Below, piece by piece: positions 35,181 to 46,439 of a stretch of 64,000 nt of DNA. Below the pieces are notes generated by a model that worked only from the letters and a program-made list of their open reading frames with translations, did no database searches and had not been told where the DNA came from. Location of the stretch: the NCBI GenBank assembly GCA_019916065.1, contig CM034237.1:26346340-26410339 (forward strand), read 5' to 3'. The translations under genes and the position numbers were made by a program. The stretch is from Vitellaria paradoxa (taxonomy: Eukaryota > Streptophyta > Magnoliopsida > Ericales > Sapotaceae). The number at the start of each line of letters is the position of its first letter. The first letter of the stretch is position 1.

Positions 35181-36520
35181 TCCACTCTTCGATGATGAAG
35201 ACAACGATGAAAGTGGTGTTAATGCAATATCAGTTTTTGAAATCGAAGAAAATGACTGGCGTCAACCTCTTATTAATTATTTGCTCCATCAAAAGTTACC
35301 AAAGGATCCACGCAAAAGAACTGACATAAAGCGTCGAGCTTCAAGGTTCGTTTACTACAATGATACACTTTATCGTTACTCATTCGAAGGATTATTCCTT
35401 CGCTGCCTGGGAGAGGTTGAAGCTATGTAAGCTCTAGAAGAAGCTTACTCTGGTGTATGTGGTACTTATCAATCTGATCCAAAACTACACTTTCGAATCA
35501 AAAGAATGAGGTACTACTAGCCTACAATGGTAAAAGACTCTATGGAGTACGCCCAGAGATGCCAAGCTTGTTAATTTCATGGAAATTTTATACATCAACC
35601 GTCCGAACCGCTCCATCCAACTATCTCTTCTTAGTCGTTTGATGCATGGGGGCTGGATATAATAGGACCACTACCTAAGTCTTCTGCTAGTCATTTGTAC
35701 ATCTTAGCAGCAACTGGCTACTTCTCTAAGTGGGCCGAAGCTATACCATTAAGAAAAGTTAAAAAAGAAAATGTCGTGGACTTCATTTGCACTAATATCA
35801 TTTTTAGATATGGTGTGTCGCGATACATCATCACGGATAATGGAAAGCCTTTCTACAATAGTTTGATAAACAAGTTATGCGAGAAGTTCAATTTCAAACA
35901 ACACAACTCTTCAATGTACAACGTACCTGCAAATGGTCTCGCCGAAGCATTCAACAAGACTCTTGGAAACCTGCTGAAGAAAGTGGTTGTAAAGTCAAAA
36001 CGAGATTGGCACGAGAGAAATGGAGAAGCTCTTTGGGCTAATCGAACAACATATCGAACATCTACACAAGCTATTCCTTATGCTTTGGTGTATGGTGTGG
36101 AAGCTGTTCTCCCCCTCGAGTGTCAAATCCCATCATTATGGATTACTCTTCAAGAAGGTCTCACTCAAGAGGAAAATGCTTGCCTGTGACTAGAAGAATT
36201 GGAAGCACTTGACGAGAAGAGACTTGAAGCACAGCAATGCTTAGAATGTTACCAAGCTCGTCTTTCCAGAGCATTTAATAAAAGAGTTCGTCCTCGAACC
36301 TTTCCAGAAAGGAGACTTGCTACTCGCTGTGAAAAGACCTATCATTACCACTCATCGCACTGGCAATAAATTTAATTCCAAGTGGGATGGCCCGTATGTC
36401 GTGCAAAAAGTCTATTCAAATGGAGCATACAAGATAGTTGCTGAAGATGGCTTGAGAATTGGCCCCAAAATGGCAAGTTTTTGAAGCGTTATTATCCTTA
36501 AAAACATGTACTACTCCTCC
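35180..36520 (+). pseudogene. Integrase of the Tat-type element
   Basis: Degraded zinc-binding HHCC region at about 35440-35580 (MEYAQRCQAC). Core: FDAWGLDIIGPL, TGYFSKWAEAIPLRK, IITDNGKPF and a LAEAFNKTLGNLLKK block, i.e. the D,D,E residues in place. It is followed by QAIPYALVYGVEAVLPLE and a C-terminal KWDGPYVVQKVYSNGAYKI stretch near 36380-36440. Several stops. Confidence 0.9.
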
Positions 36521-36570
36521 TGACCCGAATGAGTATAAACTGTGGAAGGCACAAAAAAAAATTTTTTTTT

Positions 36571-36900
36571 GAACTACGCTTGACTTGATACCATCTTGGG
36601 TACGTAGGCAACTTGGAGTCTATTCCAAGTTCAGTCATTCATTCAAAAAAATTCCATTTATTCTTTATTGTAATGAATTACGCTTGGCTTGATTCCATCT
36701 CGGGTACGTAGGCAACTTGGAGTTTGTTCCAAGTTCAGTCATTCATTTAAAAAATAAATAAATAAATTCATTCATTCTTTACTGTTATGAACTACATTTG
36801 GTTTGATCCCAATTGGGTACATAAGTAGTTTGGAATTCTATTTTCAGGCTTAGTCATTTATCCATTAAAAAAAAATCACAAAGTGCATGATTCTTGTCAA
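36571..36900. repeat. Three tandem repeats of about 104-114 bp in the Tat 3' region
   Basis: Units start at 36571, 36675 and 36789 with GAA(C/T)TAC(G/A)(C/T)TTG. Each contains GGGTAC(G/A)TA(G/A)G, then a TTGGA stretch and a CAGTCATTCAT-like end. Confidence 0.8.
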
Positions 36901-36965
36901 ATTAAATAATTTATTCCCAAAAAAGAAAAAGAGTCTGCATTAAAAAAAAAAAAAAAAACTTAGGC

Positions 36966-39900
36966 AAAAGCTTGAAGTCTCTTAGTTCATTACATCTCGC
37001 TTCTAGCATTTGCTTCATGTTGGCTAATCATTGGACGTCCCCATCGCTTAAAACGGGTTTCCTTTCAATAGCAGAGATCTCTTCCTTGAGACTTGACACA
37101 GTAGCTTGTGACTTGGATAGCTCTGATTTCTTCTCAGAAATTTGTAACTCTGATTTTTCAATATTAGTGGTGAGAGCATTCAACTTCTCTTCCAGCTGCT
37201 CCTTTTCAAGTTTGAACGCCATAACCGTGGTCTCAAAAGATTGTAAGTCTTTGGCCTGAATACATTCTTTAGCTTCAATATCAGAGAGTTCATTCTTGGT
37301 CTTCGTCAACTACTCATCATGTGATTGTTGAGACATTTTCTCTGCTAAAGAAGATCGGCTAGAATTGTAGAGTTGGAGATCATGAAAAAGTCCCATCAAT
37401 AAATTCCTTAAAGAAGACAAATTCAAGACACTAACTTTTTTCATTTCCTTTAACACTTTTTCAACTTCTTCTTTAATCGTGTGAAAATGAGTCAAGCTAG
37501 ATCTACCTATTTTCTGAGATAGGCCATTCCATAACAATGTAAGGTAGGTACGTTGACAATCAGAAATCAAGTCATCTACCTTGAATATGGAAATAGTTGA
37601 AGGAGCATGATCCATGGGTCTTACACAAGGTTGTTGAATCACTTCTACAGGATGATCTTCAACAATAGGATGAGAAGTCATATTATCTGCGACTTTGGAA
37701 ATTTTAGGTTGAGCAGCCAAAATATCGAATGAATTTGGCCCATCAATAGATTTTTCATTCTCTTGCAAAATCATATCATCCACCTTAGCAAACTCATCGT
37801 TGTTTCCCAACTACAAGTGAAGGCTTAGATTAATAAAGGGATTACGAAGAATAAATTCTACCCAATAATAATAATAATAATAATACTTGCTTGATTCCTG
37901 AATTTTTCTAGAGGCAAAGAAGCGTTTGAGGTATTAGGGAATATATCGTCCAAATCAAGGTGAATATCTTCCAATTCAAAAGTTGTGGTTTTCCTTTTTA
38001 GGCGTTTCCAATGGCGATCACCTCTACTAGAGCTCTGTTTGTTATCAGGTGGTAAGCAGTTTTGCCTTTTATTAACTAATGATCCTTTGTTCGAGATTTG
38101 TGCATCTTTTTTCGCCATCCCTTCAAGTACATCTCTAGCATCAACCTACTTTTCTCTGGAGACTGGGGTACATTCAGCAACTTCCCTCTTATTCTTCTTC
38201 AAGATTGCAATAGAAGCGTTAACTTTTGGGAGTTTTATGACAAGGCTTGAACTTTTCTTACAATAATCACTTGAACGCTTTGCCCACCAGCTAATGTAGT
38301 GTTTTGTAACAAGACTTTTGGACGTAAATGCCGGAATCACAAACTTAGCATTGGTGCCTAATTGAGTGCAAGATTGCCAAAGCTGAGCAATTTCTAATAT
38401 AGTTCCAGACTCAAGATCATTCTTTAGCTTCCCAGGAATATTTTGACAGAAATTAAACTGTCTAGCAAACCTTATAGGGTTGTAAGACTCCATGATAAGT
38501 TTATCTCCTCAACGTAAAGTTAAGTAGCTACAACGAATACTGATGATATAGTCATTCCAAGGGTCTGGCTGATTTCCAATATCAACTAAGTATGTATTCT
38601 TTTGCTTTCCCAAAAATAAAGAGGAAGAATCAGAAATGCTAGCACTTCCAAGAAGAATTCGAGCCTCCGTATCCTCAAAATATTTGGCCATTTTATCACC
38701 AGAAAATTTTACGATTCGAGCACCACTTTGTGGACGTGAAGATGCAAAGTAGCAGTCAAAATAATGACCAAAGCATCCGTAAACATAATGGATGGGGAAT
38801 ATTGCATTACATCTACTGGGAGAAGAAGAAGAAGAAGAAGAAGAAGAAGAAATTTCTCTTAAGCCATGATAGATACTCGCAAGAATCGAAACTGCTAAAG
38901 AAAACTTTTCACCACGAGCCATCATACTTGCTGCTTTGAAAACACCGAGACGAACGTTGTCAACTTTCATAGTAGGAAGGACAAATCTACATAGCCAACA
39001 AGTTAAAAAAGTGGCCAGATAAGTCTCTTCTCTAACATTCGTCTTGATGGCTAAATCAACAAAGACTCATTCTTCTTCCTTTGAACACTGAACTGGCTCA
39101 TTGATGACGCCCGTAGGATTATGACGGGTCCTTGGGTTAACAAACCTCTTTTTATTTACTCTTTTAGGAGGTCCTGTATATCTTTCTAGTCATCTGAACC
39201 AAAAGTTGGCCCAATCACAAGTTTTAACTTCACCATTCATACTCTCATAGTAATGCTTGTGGTAGAATAAAAATAAATATTTACAACTCGGAGGGAGAAA
39301 TAATGACTTGTTCTTATCAAAATCCAATACTTCTCTACTAGATGGGATGACTTTATCATAAAATATGCCATGAATTGATAAGCCACCGATATTACGCAAG
39401 TCCCACAAAGAGATAGATAATTCACCCATTGGAGTATGGAGAGTATTTGTTGAAGAACACCAAGATTCACAAAATGATTGAATAAGGCTTTCGTTATGAT
39501 TGTATGTGAATAAAGAAGAATAAACCGCATCATATATATTTGCTTTTGTCAAAATTCTCCTGTGACGACTAAGCACATCCTCTAGCCATTCCTAATATTT
39601 GGGAATGTAAGAGAATTCACCAAAATCAGGAAGAAAAGTGTCCCATGAAGTTTCTCCATTGTCAATGCGATCACCTATTAGCATGAATTGATCAACATCA
39701 TAATCTTTGGAATGAAGCGATGATTGTAAAAACAATGCTTCTGAAGAAATTGTGGTCGAGGTGTTTTGATCGAATAAGTCACTCTTTAAGGCAATACACC
39801 ATCGTGTCAAGTGAGGCGAATCAATAGAAGGGGACCAATTACGAGAAAAATAACCTATGATTGGATCGAACACTGGTAAGTCTAAGACCTTTGTGGGATC

Positions 39901-39966
39901 ACCATCTTCATTAATGATTGAGACAGTCTTCTGGCCATACAATGAATAATCCTTGAAGGTAACCAT
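36966..39966 (-). pseudogene. Antisense plant mobile domain (PMD) gene carried by the Tat-type element
   Basis: A long minus-strand frame, opposite to gag-pol, between integrase and the 3' LTR. From an ATG at 39966 (preceded by a TTCTTTTCAG acceptor-like site) it reads MVTFKDYSLYGQ, then ISLWDLRNIGGLSIHGIFYD and NPIRFARQFNFCQNIPG. These are hallmarks of the plant mobile domain, also found in host MAIN/MAIL proteins. The C-terminal part (37309-37028) is a coiled coil rich in EKEQLEEKL. From 39966 to 37887 one frame is kept with no indel; it is broken only by point stops, e.g. at 39592, 39190, 38509 and 38146. A probable 76-nt intron (37811-37886; GT...TTGTAG) joins the parts, although the phase suggests one extra indel. 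Homopolymers encode Ser (38820-38850) and, if unspliced, Ile (37867-37884). Confidence 0.85.
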
Positions 39967-40082
39967 GATCTGAAAAGAAATAAGGATCTGATGTAAAGAT
40001 TCTTATGGTTTTTAATTGATGAAAAACTGCCTTTGACAATGAATCTTACCATAGAAATGAATAGTACCATATAAGAAAAGTT

Positions 40083-40440
40083 CCCAAGAAAGATTAGAGG
40101 GGTCACACTAGTCCCACTTAAAATCCAATCTCCTAGACAAAACCTAAGTAGGTTCCCAAGAAAGATTGGAGGGGTCACACTAGTCCCACTTAAAATCCAA
40201 TCTCCTAAACAGAACTTAAGTAAGTTCTTAAGAAAGATTGGAAGGGTCACACCGGTCTCACTTAAAATCCAATCTCCTAGACAGAACCTAAGTAGGTTCC
40301 CAAGAAAGATTGTAGGGGTCACACTGGTCCCACTTAGAATCCAATCTCCTAGGCAGAACTTAAGTAAGTTATCAGGAAAGATTGGAGGGGTTACACCGGT
40401 CCCACTTAAAATCCAACCTCCTAGACAGAATCTTCTTAGA
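40083..40440. repeat. Five 72-bp tandem repeats in the Tat 3' region
   Basis: Units start at 40083, 40155, 40227, 40299 and 40371, so the period is exactly 72. Each carries AAGAAAGATTGGAGGGGTCA and CACTTAAAATCCAATCTCCT with small changes. Because 72 is a multiple of three, open frames cross the array (for instance 39882-40322 minus), but these have no domain. Confidence 0.95.
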
Positions 40441-40559
40441 TTTGCACGTATTCATACTATCCAATAAGATTCATCTTTGGCAAAGTATCAAGAAAAAAAA
40501 TAATGGTAATGAAATAAAGAATCTACTGGCCTGCAATGAATAATTCTTGTAGATAATTG

Positions 40560-41010
40560 ATCTCAAAAGATTCAAAGGTCACCAAAGTTAGCTCCAGAGA
40601 TTTGAAGGCTTAAAGTGACAAGTCTTCAAGTAATGAAAGTTTGAACCAATAAAGTCGTCAAACAATAAAATTTTGAACTGATGAAGGTTTAAGATAATAA
40701 AAGCTTGAATTGGTAAAGTCTTCAAATAATAAAATTTCAAATTACTGAAGTCTTCAAAATAATAAAAGTTTAAACTAACAAAGTCTTGAATTGACGGAGT
40801 CTTCAAATTAATAAAAGCTTGAAATGATGAAATCTTCCAATAATAAAGGATTGAAGTTTTGAATTCCTCAAATAATAAGAGTTCGAAGTGATGAAGCCTT
40901 CAGATAATAAGAATTTGAAGTGATGAAGCCTTTAGATAATAATAGGAGCTCGAAGTGATGAAGTCTTGAAATAATGAAAGGCTCAAACTATGAAGTCTTC
41001 AAATATTCCA
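40560..41010. repeat. Degenerate roughly 35-bp tandem repeats
   Basis: Repeated variants of GATGAAGTCTTCAAATAATAA and AAGCTTGAA, about a dozen units, diverged. Confidence 0.75.
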
Positions 41011-41319
41011 ACAGATATAAGCAGAATTCAGAAGTTTTGGTTTATATACGCTCAAACAGATGCAACCTTCAAATTGATGAAATCAAAATTCAGCAAATTA
41101 TGAAATTACAAAATTGAAATCTTGAATCTAAGGTGTAAGATGCAAAAAAAAAAAAAAAAAAAGGGAGTCCAAGAACTTCTTTGATGAAGAATTGATATAG
41201 CATAAAAGATAGAAAGTATGCATAGAATTGTCAAGTTGTCTATGCCAAGATTATTTTGAGCCAACACTTTATTACATCACTATTGGTCTTCCTAACTGCT
41301 TGAGATCATTGAAAGGTGC

Positions 41320-41610
41320 CAAGAGTCTTTGTTAAAATAATATTTTGCTGCCCTTGAAGAAAAAATAAATAAATATTCTGCTACTCTTGAAAAAGAATAA
41401 TACTTTGGTGCCCTTGAAGAAAAGAAAAAAATAATGCTCTGCTGCTCTTGAGAAAAAGAATAATACTCTGGTGCCCTTGAAGAAAAGAAAAAAATAATAC
41501 TCTGCTGCTCTTGAAAAAAAAAATAATACTCTGCTGTTCTGCTACCTTGAAGAAAAAAAAATATTCTGTTGCACTTGACTAAAAAATAATGCTCTGCCTT
41601 GCCAGTTGAA
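41320..41610. repeat. Degenerate roughly 35-40-bp tandem repeats (CTGCTGCTCTTGAAGAAAA type)
   Basis: Seven or eight units alternate CTCTGCTGCTCTTGA and CTCTGGTGCCCTTGAAGAAAA, with A-rich spacers and AATAATA. Confidence 0.8.
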
Positions 41611-41639
41611 GAAAAATAAAGATAACTGCTTTGCTTCAC

Positions 41640-43214
41640 TTACGAAAGAATAAAGGTGCCCAGCTTACTTTACTTCGTTAAAAAGTTCTTTGAATCGAAA
41701 AAAAAATGGATGGAAACTTCTTTATATAAATGGATTTAAATCCTACTCTTAAATTTGAAAAAAAAAAAAAAAAAAAAACTCATGCTGTCTAGAATAATGA
41801 AATTATCTTGCAACTCCATATATGTATGCACAAAAGACGGATTGACGCAAATACATTGATTCATGTTGTACCAAGCACTGCCAGAGAATATTAAAGTCAA
41901 CCATATATATGCGACAGTGTAGTAAAACGGAAAGTCTAGCCAGCCGGCCAACCAAAAAAAAAAAAAAAGGAAGAAGAAGAACTATTCTTCCTTACCAGTG
42001 CGTTGAAGAAAATTATGAGGCTGCTTCACTCGTTGAGAAAAAAAATAAATATGTCGGCGTTGCTGCACCTCTCTGGAAATTGTTTTGAATTGAAGAAAAT
42101 AATTGACGGAGGATTCTTTATATAGACGAGATTAAATCCTACTTCAGTTATGATTTGAACTCTTCACAAAGTTTGGAACCATCAAAAATTCTAATCAAAT
42201 TTTAAGAAAATAAATCCCAATTAAGTTTGGATGCTTCAGATGAACACAAATTTTAAATCTGAATCATAGTAAGAATGTTTAGGATTGACTCGTCAGATAT
42301 TCTTTCAATTATTAAGTGGCATTCAAATTATAGATTGTTTAGAAGACTCACTAACGTGGAGTCCATTAGGCAATTAAAATGCCAAGTTGCTGTGCGGAGT
42401 CATCACTAATTTGGGTTGCTATCCATCTAGTCTTAATTAAGTGATAGCATGTAATTAATTCCCAGAAAAAAAAAAGGCCCTGCTATGATTTGAATATTTA
42501 AGGTGAGATTCTACCATCACTGGGGCATTAATTTTTAGTTAAGTTTGAAGATTAGGTGAGCCCATCCAAATTTCTATTTATCCATCCAAACCGAGCAAGC
42601 CGCCGAGACTTCCTTTCAAAACAAAGTCAAATTCCTTTGTTCCATGGTGGTGACATGCAAGCGTACCAGCTGGGTAAATAAAATTCAAGTCCATCCAATT
42701 GTCAAGTACAAGATCATCCTTATCTGTGATAATTCATAATCGTGATTTCCATGTTTAGTCAATCTTGGAATTCCATCGGAATACATTCTGGTTAATTGAT
42801 AAATTTAGAATTCGAAAGAAAAATGAATTTTAGTTCCAAGTAAAATTTGGAATTAAAAAAATAAATTTAATTTCTTTCATGAAAATAAATTTTGATTCCA
42901 ACTCAAATTTGGAATTAAAAATAAATTTAATTTCTTTCATGAAAGTAAATTTTGATTCCAACCCAAATTTGGAATCCAAAATAAATCACATTCATTATTT
43001 CAATTCAAATTTGGAATTCAAAACAAATTCAAATTCATTATTTTAATTTCTATTATAGAAATTGAAATATTTGAAGTGTGACTTATATCAAATTTAAAAA
43101 AAAAAAACTTATCATTGTACAAGAACTCAAAATGTTCTAGTCGATGGCATCAAATCTTCAAATTCGAGACCCACTCACTCTTCAACACTATCGTAACGTG
43201 TACGTGATCAAGTC
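41640..43214. other. Tat 3' untranslated region
   Basis: No gene seen. Contains poly-A stretches (41759-41779, 41955-41968) and a small tandem set near 42810-43060 built from AATTTGGAATTAAAAA(A)TAAAT and CATTTC/TTTAATTTC units. Confidence 0.5.
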
Positions 43215-43227
43215 TCGAGGGGGCATT
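43215..43227 (+). other. Polypurine tract of the Tat-type element
   Basis: CGAGGGGGCATT directly precedes the TGTAGACAC start of the 3' LTR. Confidence 0.7.
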
Positions 43228-43903
43228 TGTAGACACAAATTTTGGCTAATTAAATATTGCCAAGTGTCAAATAAAGCCAATTAAATCGACAAATCATATC
43301 TTGCCACGTGTCTCATGGAGGATTTCAGCACAATTACATATGTGGACGAATCACAAGTTGCCACGTGGGCAACCTAAAGATAACAAGACTTTACCAATTA
43401 AATTGTGCCACTTGTCAGCTTGGCCCACTATTAAAGATAATTAAATACTTTTTAATATTTATCTATTAAAAACAAATAAAAAAAGAGATAATTGTTTAAG
43501 AAGTATGATATTATCCAAACTCTTTGATATTATCTTTTATTTTATTTAATAAATAATAAGATAATTATCTAAGAGAAGTTAAGTCCAACTGTGACTCTCT
43601 CTCACACATCTATAAATAGGGGTCACTACCAAGTACAGAGGAACACCTTTTTGCATACAAGGAGACTCTGCTGGATTAAGCTGCCAAGGCCCCATAGACT
43701 CTCAAGCAACAAGAAGATATACGTGTTGATTCGAGATCAAACTTCAAGCCCTCATATCAACTTTTCGAAGAGAGGAATAAGAGGACTTTATTTCTTTGAT
43801 TAGACGTTTCATAGATTGTAATCTCTCTTTTTCTACATCAATAAAATTTGATATGTTACTGCAATTTCCTGTTTATTTTCCAAACACGAAATTTGTGTTT
43901 ACA
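43228..43903 (+). repeat. 3' LTR of the Tat-type element
   Basis: Starts TGTAGACACAAATTT and ends AAATTTGTGTTTACA, so the 15-bp ends are inverted repeats with one mismatch. A TATAAATAG box lies at about 43612-43619. Nearly collinear with the 5' LTR. Confidence 0.95.
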
Positions 43904-43908
43904 ATATC
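43904..43908 (+). repeat. Target-site duplication of the gypsy element, right copy (ATATC)
   Basis: Identical to 28561-28565. Confidence 0.93.
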
Positions 43909-44219
43909 TAATTAAATTATTTTGTGTTCTTATAGGATCATAAGAAATATGTGAAAATTACTCCCTTGGACACCCCAATTGGGTTTACGTATTATGTGAA
44001 AAAAATTAATCAATTAAAGCGTTGACACATGAATCGTTGGTGCTTTCTATTTAAATGTTTTTTTAAATGACTAGTTCCAAAACTAGTCCTATCATCTAAT
44101 AGGTCTCCACAAATATTACATTTAGTCTTATACATTTCATTATCGTAGAAAATTTTGTAAAATGGTCTCAAGCTTTTGAAAATTGATGCGATAAAGATGA
44201 TGATACAATAGTAGCACAA
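43909..44219 (-). pseudogene. hAT transposase N-terminal part with BED zinc finger
   Basis: The minus frame from 44219 contains YKTKCNICGDLLDDRTSFGT and SHLKKHLNRKH, a C-x2-C...H-x4-H BED-type finger as in hAT transposases. A YDPIRTQ piece near 43940 matches the region just before the conserved MII motif. The gene resumes on the far side of the gypsy element, at 28565. Confidence 0.85.
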
Positions 44220-46439
44220 TTTGTGCTTGTAGGCCCCTGAAACACTTGATCTTTAAATTTGTACTTCAAATTTGACATAGTTGAGAGCACCTGAGCACAA
44301 TTGAAATGTAAGTTTGAGAGTTGATAGTTTGGGAGTAGAAAGATTTATGATAGAATGAGAGAATTTTGTGAAATTTTAGTTGAATATATTTGAGGTATTT
44401 ATAATGAAGGATTGAGCAGTTAGTAAATAATTTGGGGAGATTTTATAATTTTGTAATTTTTTTAATTGTTTATAGCTTTTGGTGGCAATGGTTGAAATCT
44501 AGGGAAAAAAACGACAGAAAAAAGAAGACCATTTAGCAATGGCTACTTAAAAAAAAAAAATTAATGGGAAAGGGAGGGCCACACGCAGGGGGCGGGTGGT
44601 GAGGAGAAGCACGAGTCAGGTTTGAGCTAGGCTAGAGCAGCCTAAGCTATGACCTGAGTTTCTCGGGCCGATTAGTATAGGTGGGGGAAAAGGTTAGGTC
44701 CAAAGGTTCAAATCCTATCTCCACAATATTTTTTTTTTAATGAGGTTGGACTCAATTAACTAGTAACCAAAAACTAGGGAAGTATTAACTAGCCTGCCTC
44801 TTGATTAGGCCAACAGTCCACCAAAGTTTTTTGGTTTGGCCTCCTAATAACGAGTTTTGAGTAATTTTGCAAACTAGTCCAACCAAGTTAAGTAAAAATT
44901 ATTTCAGCTTGATTTGAAAATCTTAATAAATTTGAAAACGTGTTCAATCTTATTTGAATAGTTTGATTACTTTAGCGATATAATTTTATTGAGCAAAACA
45001 TGAATTGAACTTAAGTTATAAATTATGCTTAAGTTTGGTTTAAGATTATAACGAGCTAATCTCAAATGAACTTTTAATAAGTCAAACATGAATAAATAAT
45101 AAGCTATTTGATTTGCTTAAAAATCAATAGGATTAATTCTAAAAAAAATTAAAGTTCATAAACTGCTAACAAAAATATATATTGTTCAGGTATCTAGTGT
45201 GAAATAATTAAAATTGGATATAATTTACATAAAAGACTTTACGGTTAATTTTAAGAATCAAAATTAAAAATGAAAATGTTAAATTAAGGAGAATATGTGC
45301 ATGTGTTTTTTATAACTAATGTTTGTATTTTTATTTATAATGTAGAGACTTAGTGATGTAAATTGGGTTGCTCAACCTTCCTTACCCCTAATTCAAATAG
45401 ATTGGCTTGAGTCAGGCGTTAGAAAAGTTCAACTCTGATTCTATGTGTCTTTAATAGTTTTTATAGATTTTGTAAAATAAAATATGTATAATATATGTAT
45501 ATCCTGATCTTTCTTCAGTTTAATCATCTTCTCTGTTAAATCCATCTCTCCAATTGCTATGGTTTTTTTTTTTTTTTTTTGTTTTCAGGATTTTTCTCTT
45601 CAATCTTAGTTTCATCTTTTCCATTGCAACTATATCTTTTTGATTAGGATCAGGTGCAGGTTCACATCAATCACCTCAAGAGATATGATTGAACGTAACA
45701 GTTATAGGAGAAATTGATAGTGGATGCAGGAAAACACCAGCATGGCCACACGTTGATTGTGAGGACGGTGGCATGGGCATAACTTGTATTTTAAGATGGT
45801 ACCATTTGCCTTTACAGTTGTTCATTTAAAGGATTATATTAGCTATTATTATAAAAAAACTAAAGATATGTTAACTAAATTAACTAACTAACTAAAATTA
45901 TTATCAACTAACTTATATAAACTAAGAAAATTTATAATTAGACACCAAAATTGATCAAATGCAAAATATTTATTTAAGATTTATGATTTACTCTAAAAAT
46001 GTGATAGATTGAGCCATAAAGAACTCTTTAAAATGACATTTTTAGAGTGTAATATCTAAATGTGAGTTGTGAATGCATAACTGAGAGTATGTACCCCATT
46101 CCCGCACACTTATGTCAGCCCGATGACAACAAGCAGAATGTCTTATGCACATCATTAAGACATTCGCATGACAAATTGGATGGGAAGCTAGCGTGTGCAC
46201 AACTAAGGAATATCTGTATGCACAAGGTTAGTTAAGTTTAGAAGTTAAGAAAGCGTCTTCTACCATGCACGTCTGAGGCTTCGCTTGTGCTTGACCTTAG
46301 AGTATTAAAAATACACACACCTTAATGTAATATAAACTTATACTAACTTAAAATTTGCAAATAGGTTAGACCTAATCACATGAAATTTACAAAATAAAAG
46401 GATAAATAGAGGTAAAAAAAATCAATAAATTTATGTACA
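44220..46439. other. hAT 5' region and unassigned AT-rich sequence
   Basis: 44560-44690 is GC-richer (GGGCGGGTGGTGAGG, CTCGGGCCGATTAG) and may be the hAT subterminal region. At 44700-44750 there is a tRNA B-box-like GGTTCAAATCC followed by a T run, possibly a SINE fragment. 45350-45430 (TAGTGATGTAAATTGGGTTG) resembles another hAT end. No coding domain seen. Confidence 0.35.

Larger units (their letters stand above)
28566..43903 (+). mobile_element. Tat-type Ty3/gypsy LTR retrotransposon with an antisense plant-mobile-domain gene
   Basis: A 15.3-kb element with LTRs 28566-29216 and 43228-43903 and a perfect ATATC duplication. Plus-strand order is gag, protease, RT, RNase H, a second RNase H-like domain, integrase. 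A 6.7-kb 3' region holds an antisense gene and several tandem-repeat arrays. Large size, the second RNase H, extra antisense ORFs and tandem repeats before the 3' LTR are known traits of the Tat/Ogre lineage. gag-pol has many stops and several frameshifts, so it is not autonomous. The two LTRs are closely similar by eye, which suggests a more recent insertion than the surrounding hAT. It splits the hAT transposase gene between its BED finger and catalytic region. Confidence 0.95.
19291..44690 (-). mobile_element. Degenerate hAT transposon split by four nested insertions
   Basis: The left end (TAGTGGTGTAATTGGGTCGG followed by GC-rich subterminal GGCCC motifs at 19291-19440) resembles a plant hAT terminus. 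The right boundary is uncertain; GC-rich sequence at 44560-44690 is my estimate. Read on the minus strand, the transposase gene appears in pieces in the correct order: BED finger (44219-44010), the stretch ending at 43904, a CLTSDMW-like region (about 28560-28220), a TLDNASYND-like motif (about 28205-28128), FHKHCCAHILSLIVKDG and RWNSTYLIL-like blocks (21597-21340), FLRVFYIATRIF (about 20900), and the hAT dimerisation end (19960-19830). Between them sit a MITE, a CACTA element, a second MITE and a gypsy element. Confidence 0.8.

Noticed and set aside
41736..41951. Open frame of 71 codons with Phe run
   Set aside because: Runs through a poly-A tract in the retroelement 3' region; no domain.
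44690..44750. tRNA-like B box (GGTTCAAATCC) followed by poly-T
   Set aside because: No matching A box or cloverleaf could be drawn; at most a SINE fragment, too weak to call.
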